Assembly (NCBI RefSeq): GCF_021018805.1
Contig: NC_086248.1
Coordinates: 22,700,922 to 22,764,921 of the forward strand
DNA: 64,000 bases
Source of the DNA: Prinia subflava
Lineage: Eukaryota > Chordata > Aves > Passeriformes > Cisticolidae
Reading direction: 5' to 3'
In this document: positions 58,943 through 64,000 of the stretch, one piece after another
Layout: each line of letters opens with the position of its first letter
Position numbering within the stretch: position 1 is the first letter of the stretch
Translations under genes and position numbers: made by a program
Notes under the pieces: model-generated
Databases searched by the model: none
What the model was told of the DNA's origin: nothing
What the model saw: only the letters and a program-made list of their open reading frames with translations

Positions 58943-60685
58943 GCTTTAGACACAAAAATTAGGCATTGTCATAGAAAGCTTTTATTCCAAAAAAGTAAAC
59001 AGCACTTATTTTTATGCTGCTAATCTGGGAATATTGTTTATTTAGCTTTAGTTGGTACAAATCTGTTCTGCTGAAATGCTAAATCAAGGTTTACAGAAGT
59101 GGTTGGGAAATTAGATGTCATTATCTTCAGGTCTTGCTCCTTCTGCTCTGCAAGTGCAACCATCTGCAAACAACAGCTCTCTAACAAAGACTCTGATGAT
59201 GCACAAAAATAAAGTAGATTAAAAAGTTTGTATGAGTGGATTCTAATCTTTACTCCCGGGGTAGATCATGAACTGCATGATCTAAATTTAGAGCAAAAGA
59301 ATCTTCAGACAGTGATGACACAATGAGTCACTCAACCAAACCATCATGTGCTGTTAGATAATATAGATCTACTTATTTAGCAGAATATTGACATGTTTGC
59401 TCTGGGTATATGACAAGCAAAAACTTTTCTTTTTACTGCCCAGTGTGGAAAAATATCTTAAGCACATCAGATACACAAAAGGATATAGGTGCCACATGTT
59501 TTTGCATTACAACATGCTGAGCTTAGGTAAGAAAAAAGCAACCTGCCAGAGGATTTCAAGAACACAGTTATCACTACTCCAAAGAAAGGTGTATCACAAG
59601 GAAGAAAGGCTTCTTGACTGGGGTATTGTTAGCTCTTATCCACCAGTCAAAGAATTGTTGGACTGAAGATGAGGCATACTCTGGCTACCCTGCTTCCTGC
59701 TCCAAGAACAATTCATCCTTTTTGCCCAACTGCCATTTACTTCATTAAAAAAATCACTTCAGGCCATCTCCTAAAGAGAAGTTTAGCTGCTAGAGCTTTT
59801 CCTAGCTGTACCTAGAATGGAATTAATCAAAAGTCTTAAATAAAATAATGAAGTTTCCACATCCGAGATGAACTTTTAGATGAAATATTTCCTTACTATT
59901 CAGTCAAAATAAAGATGAGATGATTTGAAAGTGCTAAATTTCTCCATATGAAAAGTAATTTCAAAAGAGAAGTATCTCTGCCATTCAAAGGTCTACAGGT
60001 TGAAAACAGCTGGACTGAGATTTTCATGTAAATAGGTTTTAACGTGTAGGGACATGTCTTCCTGATTTACAGTATTAAAAGTTCTGCCTTGGGTCAGGAT
60101 TCAGCTCCTGAGCGATGTGAGCAGGGCTACACAAATAGCCAGTGGTAAAGTTGATTCTTAGTCCCAGCTTCTCTTCAGGCATCCATCTCATACATGCTGA
60201 TATTCAGCAAGGAACTGGGTTCATTACACTGTTACCATTCCTATTATTTTTTTTTATTACCATTCTCACTGTCAAGGTAACAAAATGACTAAGTGCACCA
60301 TCAGTACTTTTTTTTAGCCACACTCTGTAATGAGTGCTAGACCCTGAAAATGAAATAATTGGTGATGAGATGCACCTTATAAGGAAATGGACATTTCCTT
60401 CAGAATTAACAAGCCAGTGAATAGGTGTGGCAAACAAAATACGAGCACAGCTGGCAAAAGTGCCTCACTCTATGTTTTATTATAGTGGAAAGATCAGCAC
60501 ATGTAGCTGCTTTGGGCTGTAGACTCTGTCTGTGAAAGCCTTTGGTACCACAGTGAGTACCCTGAGGCACCATGGCAAGTCTGTACTGCAGTAGTCCTCT
60601 ACTCTTCAGCATGCAAGGAAGCCTTCCTGCCTTGTGCACCTGTGCTCTGAGCAAGCCAGAAGAGGGGCAGACTCAGCAAAAGATT

Positions 60686-60720
60686 AAAAAAAAAAAAAAA
60701 AGAAAAAAAAGAGAACAAAA
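60686..60720. repeat. A-rich tract
   Basis: A run of 16 or so A, one G, then eight more A and mixed purines. Low complexity. Confidence 0.85.
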
Positions 60721-61187
60721 AGAACCTTCCCTGCAGGTTTTTTCTTGTACTCCTGACATTTACAGAGTAGTATGTTCTAGTATTTATTCTAATATTAAAA
60801 AGTTCTCCTCCAGAAGAGTCTTGTCATTGCTTGATAGACATGTGCATCGCTGGTAGATAAGAGTATGTCTATAGAATTGTTTTGAAATTCATCTTTGAAA
60901 TGATCATTTTAATAGCCTATTGATTTTTTTTCATATTAACCTATTCTGAAGAGAGAGAATGAAAAGCTTGGAAGGTGACTAGAGTCTGCTTTCTGTGCAG
61001 GATTTAGAAGTAATTTCACTTTCTTGCATTTCTGCTACCCTTTAAATATGTCCTCCAAAGTTACCTTGGTAAAAAGGTATTTGCACATATACCTTATTTC
61101 AGCTTTTACCGCATAGAAACTATCTGATTATATGTTTTATTCTTTTACCCAGCTGACTTACATTTACATTCTCCCTGGTTGCTTTTA

Positions 61188-61208
61188 TTTGTTTGTTTGT
61201 TTGTTTTT
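61188..61208. repeat. (TTTG)n microsatellite
   Basis: About four to five copies of tttg in succession. A simple repeat. Confidence 0.85.
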
Positions 61209-61671
61209 CTGAAATGTACATATGGGGATCTGTTTTTCACTATGACAGAGGAAAGGTGATCTCTCAAAGTCAGATTCTTTGTTTGAGTAAAAAATCTGAT
61301 AATTGTCACATTCCCTCAACTCACCAGGTCTTTGGCATGGTGGCAGAGCAATTCTGAGCACTGCTTTGCAAACACACATTATTTCCCAGTGCCTCATCAG
61401 CTGTATCACACATTGAATACAAATTAATGGTAAATGCCAATCAATGCTGTTTCATGGTTCCCCATGCTGCTATTGTTGTTATTCTGTGCTCTTATTGGAT
61501 TTTCATGTCTAATTTTATGTTCACCCACATTTTGCTGCATTCCCTTTGCATGAATGAGTAACGAAGGGATTTCTGTATTTGAATTTGGAAGCTTTGCTTA
61601 GGCACTGATTCCTGTGTAAAAGTTCCATAGTTCCACGTGAAAAATTGAAGAGTGGCTGTGTAATTCTTCTT

Positions 61672-61698
61672 CCTCTCTCTCTCTCTTTTTTTTTTTTT
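61672..61698. repeat. (CT)n followed by T run
   Basis: About seven ct dinucleotides followed by about twelve T residues. A simple polypyrimidine repeat. Confidence 0.85.
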
Positions 61699-64000
61699 AA
61701 TGATTACAGTTCTATCTATGCAATACATAACTAGCTTATCCTATGGACAAAAAGTTATTTATTTATGCAAAGATAATGGACTGACTTGACTTCATCTTGT
61801 CCCAAATCTGTTACCATGAATTAAATTTAAATTCTCATCAGTTCTTCACACGTCTTCAAGGTAACAGAGTAGAATCTATGAATACATAAAAGGAATCTCT
61901 TAAAACAGGTTAGTCAGCAATTATGCAGGAAAACAAAAAACCCTCTCAGCTAACCTTATTCTTTTTAAGACTTTCAATGAAACCATTGTTTGTTAAAGTA
62001 ATAAAAAATAGCTGAGCTAAATTTTATTTTGTTCTGAGAACCATATTAATCTTCTTTTGTTATACAATGTGTCTCATGTAGCAGGCAGGTACAGTATAAA
62101 AAGGTTATTGGCTGATTGTCTTTAATATCATTCTCTTCTATATTTGAATTTAGAGTCAAATGTAATCCCAACCCGTGTAAAACTTGCTGAATCTTATGGC
62201 CTTCAGTGGACTGAATGTCAGTACAAAACACAGATGTCCTAGTTGTTCTCAAAGTGCAGTATGTACATCATTACTGAAAGGCTGGGTTCAATCACAACAC
62301 TTACCTGCAGTTCACATATAAAAGCCCGTATTGTAAAACAGGTCAGACATCTGATGAGGCAAATGTTATTTTACTTGAGTTTTTGTTCAGGGTCTAGATC
62401 CCATATTCATTAATCACCTGCTTTTAAGATACTGAACTCATGAAATCAATAACAGGGGCAAGAAACTTTCACTTCTGAAGAACTCTTAGAGGGAGAAGTT
62501 GTGTAGGGCTGGAACTCCTGTGAAGAGAGCACATTTCTTGTAATCAAAGGAGCAGTCACAAAGATCAGTTTGTATCCAGTCTAGATTAAACCTGCCTGAA
62601 CTCCACCTCACCTACAAAAGTGAACATCAGTTGGACAGCATGTTATGAAGTTTCATTGTCTCCTACAAAGACAAAAGAATCTGTGCAATTCCTTAACCTG
62701 CTATTTCTGAATGTGTGAAGACTGTTCTTCTCAAAGCAGTGCTGAGTGTCAGCAGAGTGAATTGGAGTTGCATTAAGAATAGAGAGAACCACTGTGCTTA
62801 TTGAAAGCAAGACCTCAAAGCTGACCCCCAAAGAAATACAATCACTCCAAGAGCAACGAGTTCAGGCATCATAAAAAGCCAATGCATATTTTCTGTCATG
62901 AAAAATTAAGTTTTTAAGCACCAGAAAAAAAGCTTTCCTCAGTAACTGTTCTGGAAAAATTGCAACCAAAGAGATCCTCATTTGCAACTGTTCAGGCCAG
63001 AACATATTTAAATTGCCACACAGCAAATTTGCTGTCCTAGAGCGATACAAAATTATTCAGCCTTTTTTATCTTTAATTCTTTCTCTCAAAGGCTTGCCTA
63101 TTCTATTTTGAAATTATTTTTGCAGCTAAGAAAGAAATAAGGTTGTTGGGCTGAATCAGTAACACAGATGACTTCTGCATGTAACTGTTCAACCTATATT
63201 TTACTGATACATGCTGCCCAAGCCATTTCCTGGAATTGTGTCTGGAAACAGCCCTTTTATTGCTCATTTCTCACGCTAAAACTCAATGAAATTCAATTAT
63301 CACAAAAACAGTCAGTAGGCTTCAATTTTGCGTGTCCTGTTACTTTTTAAATTTGGAGTGCCTCCCGATTGCTGTCACAGCTATTGCATTGTCTAAATCA
63401 ATTGCCATGGCATGCTCACTAAATTGAGAAATGCTGTTGTGAATGCATAAGAGATCTCAAGTATCAACAGAAACAGATCAAACAGAGAAAATAAAAGGTA
63501 GGGGAATTTTTCATCTGCTACAAAACCTTATTCCTTTGTTTGATTTCCTTTGAGGATTCACTAAGGGACAAATACTTCAGCCTTTCTGTCTGTGTATTTG
63601 TTTCAATACTTCTTAAGCAGGCAAAAGCACTGCTAAAGCAGTGATTCAAAGAGAGATGGTTAAAAGTGGAAATTTTATGGCTTTAGGTCTACAATTCTTT
63701 TTCAAACTCAAATATAGTACCTTGTTTTCATTTTTTCTTTCCCCCCACAGTTCATTCACAAAGAGATGTACTTAAGGCCAGACTGTGTTTTGCATATTCA
63801 GGTGTTTATGGGAAAGCCAAAAGAGTACATATCTGTTAATTGTTCAGGGACTATTTCCACTCTATAAAAAGGCTGGTGGAAGAGGTGGTGGAACAGCTCC
63901 ATTCTTTTGATACATCTTTATCTAAAAGTGGAGTAAAATATTTCACCTCAACAAAGACGCTGTGCTCCAGTCTAACAGTCATGGAAGTGCTCTCTTCCTC

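Larger units (their letters stand above)
57930..64000. other. Upstream intergenic DNA to the window end, no recognised gene
   Basis: AT-rich DNA with simple A-rich and T-rich tracts and a duplicated word (tatgtgttaatag, twice within 58748-58795). The largest open frame is 94 codons and reads through poly(A). I recognise no exon, structural RNA or transposon. Confidence 0.55.

Noticed and set aside
1..64000. CRISPR arrays, bacterial operons, tRNA or rRNA genes, complete proviruses
   Set aside because: No regularly spaced repeats, ribosome-binding-site-led gene series, cloverleaf sequences or retroviral gag/pol/env were seen. The window is vertebrate nuclear DNA.

Overview
The window looks like avian nuclear DNA, probably from a songbird. 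The evidence is several 3' fragments of CR1 LINEs, solo LTRs of types that I recall from passerine genomes, AT-rich noncoding sequence, and one strong CpG island. The species is inferred. I ran no database search, and all repeat family names come from memory.

The only host coding sequence I can support is the first coding exon of CSMD1 (CUB and Sushi multiple domains 1) on the minus strand at 17368-17434. It encodes MTAWRKFKS + LLVLCAGLLTAAQ and ends at a clean splice donor. CSMD1 is transcribed right to left, so 1-17367 is the start of its very long intron 1. About 17435-18345 holds the 5' leader and core promoter, and about 18.4-64 kb is upstream flank with no recognisable gene. The CpG-rich zone is much wider than the exon (about 15.62-18.35 kb) and has two lobes. 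The second lobe lies inside intron 1 and may be a second promoter or an antisense promoter.

The rest is repeat-punctuated noncoding DNA. Four solo LTRs can be bounded to the base by target-site duplications: 4335-5424 (-), 27866-28234 (-), 51063-51852 (-) and 54098-55979 (+). None has an internal gag/pol/env region. The last one carries a 17-copy GC-rich minisatellite. CR1 pieces lie at 8108-8985, 29138-29428, 29638-29735, 38790-39165, 51928-52400 and 57872-57926. Older fossils include a decayed CR1-type reverse transcriptase region (36850-37410), a possible L2-type LINE (46060-46620) and an ancient palindromic element (27501-27609).

Other points of note are a 53-base poly(A) run next to a CTCF-like motif about 1.7 kb upstream of the CSMD1 start codon, a perfect RFX X-box palindrome at 32864, and two clean long hairpins (25181-25251 and 56954-56995). 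I found no convincing new gene system. The window is best read as the promoter, first exon and flanks of CSMD1 with a layered transposon record.
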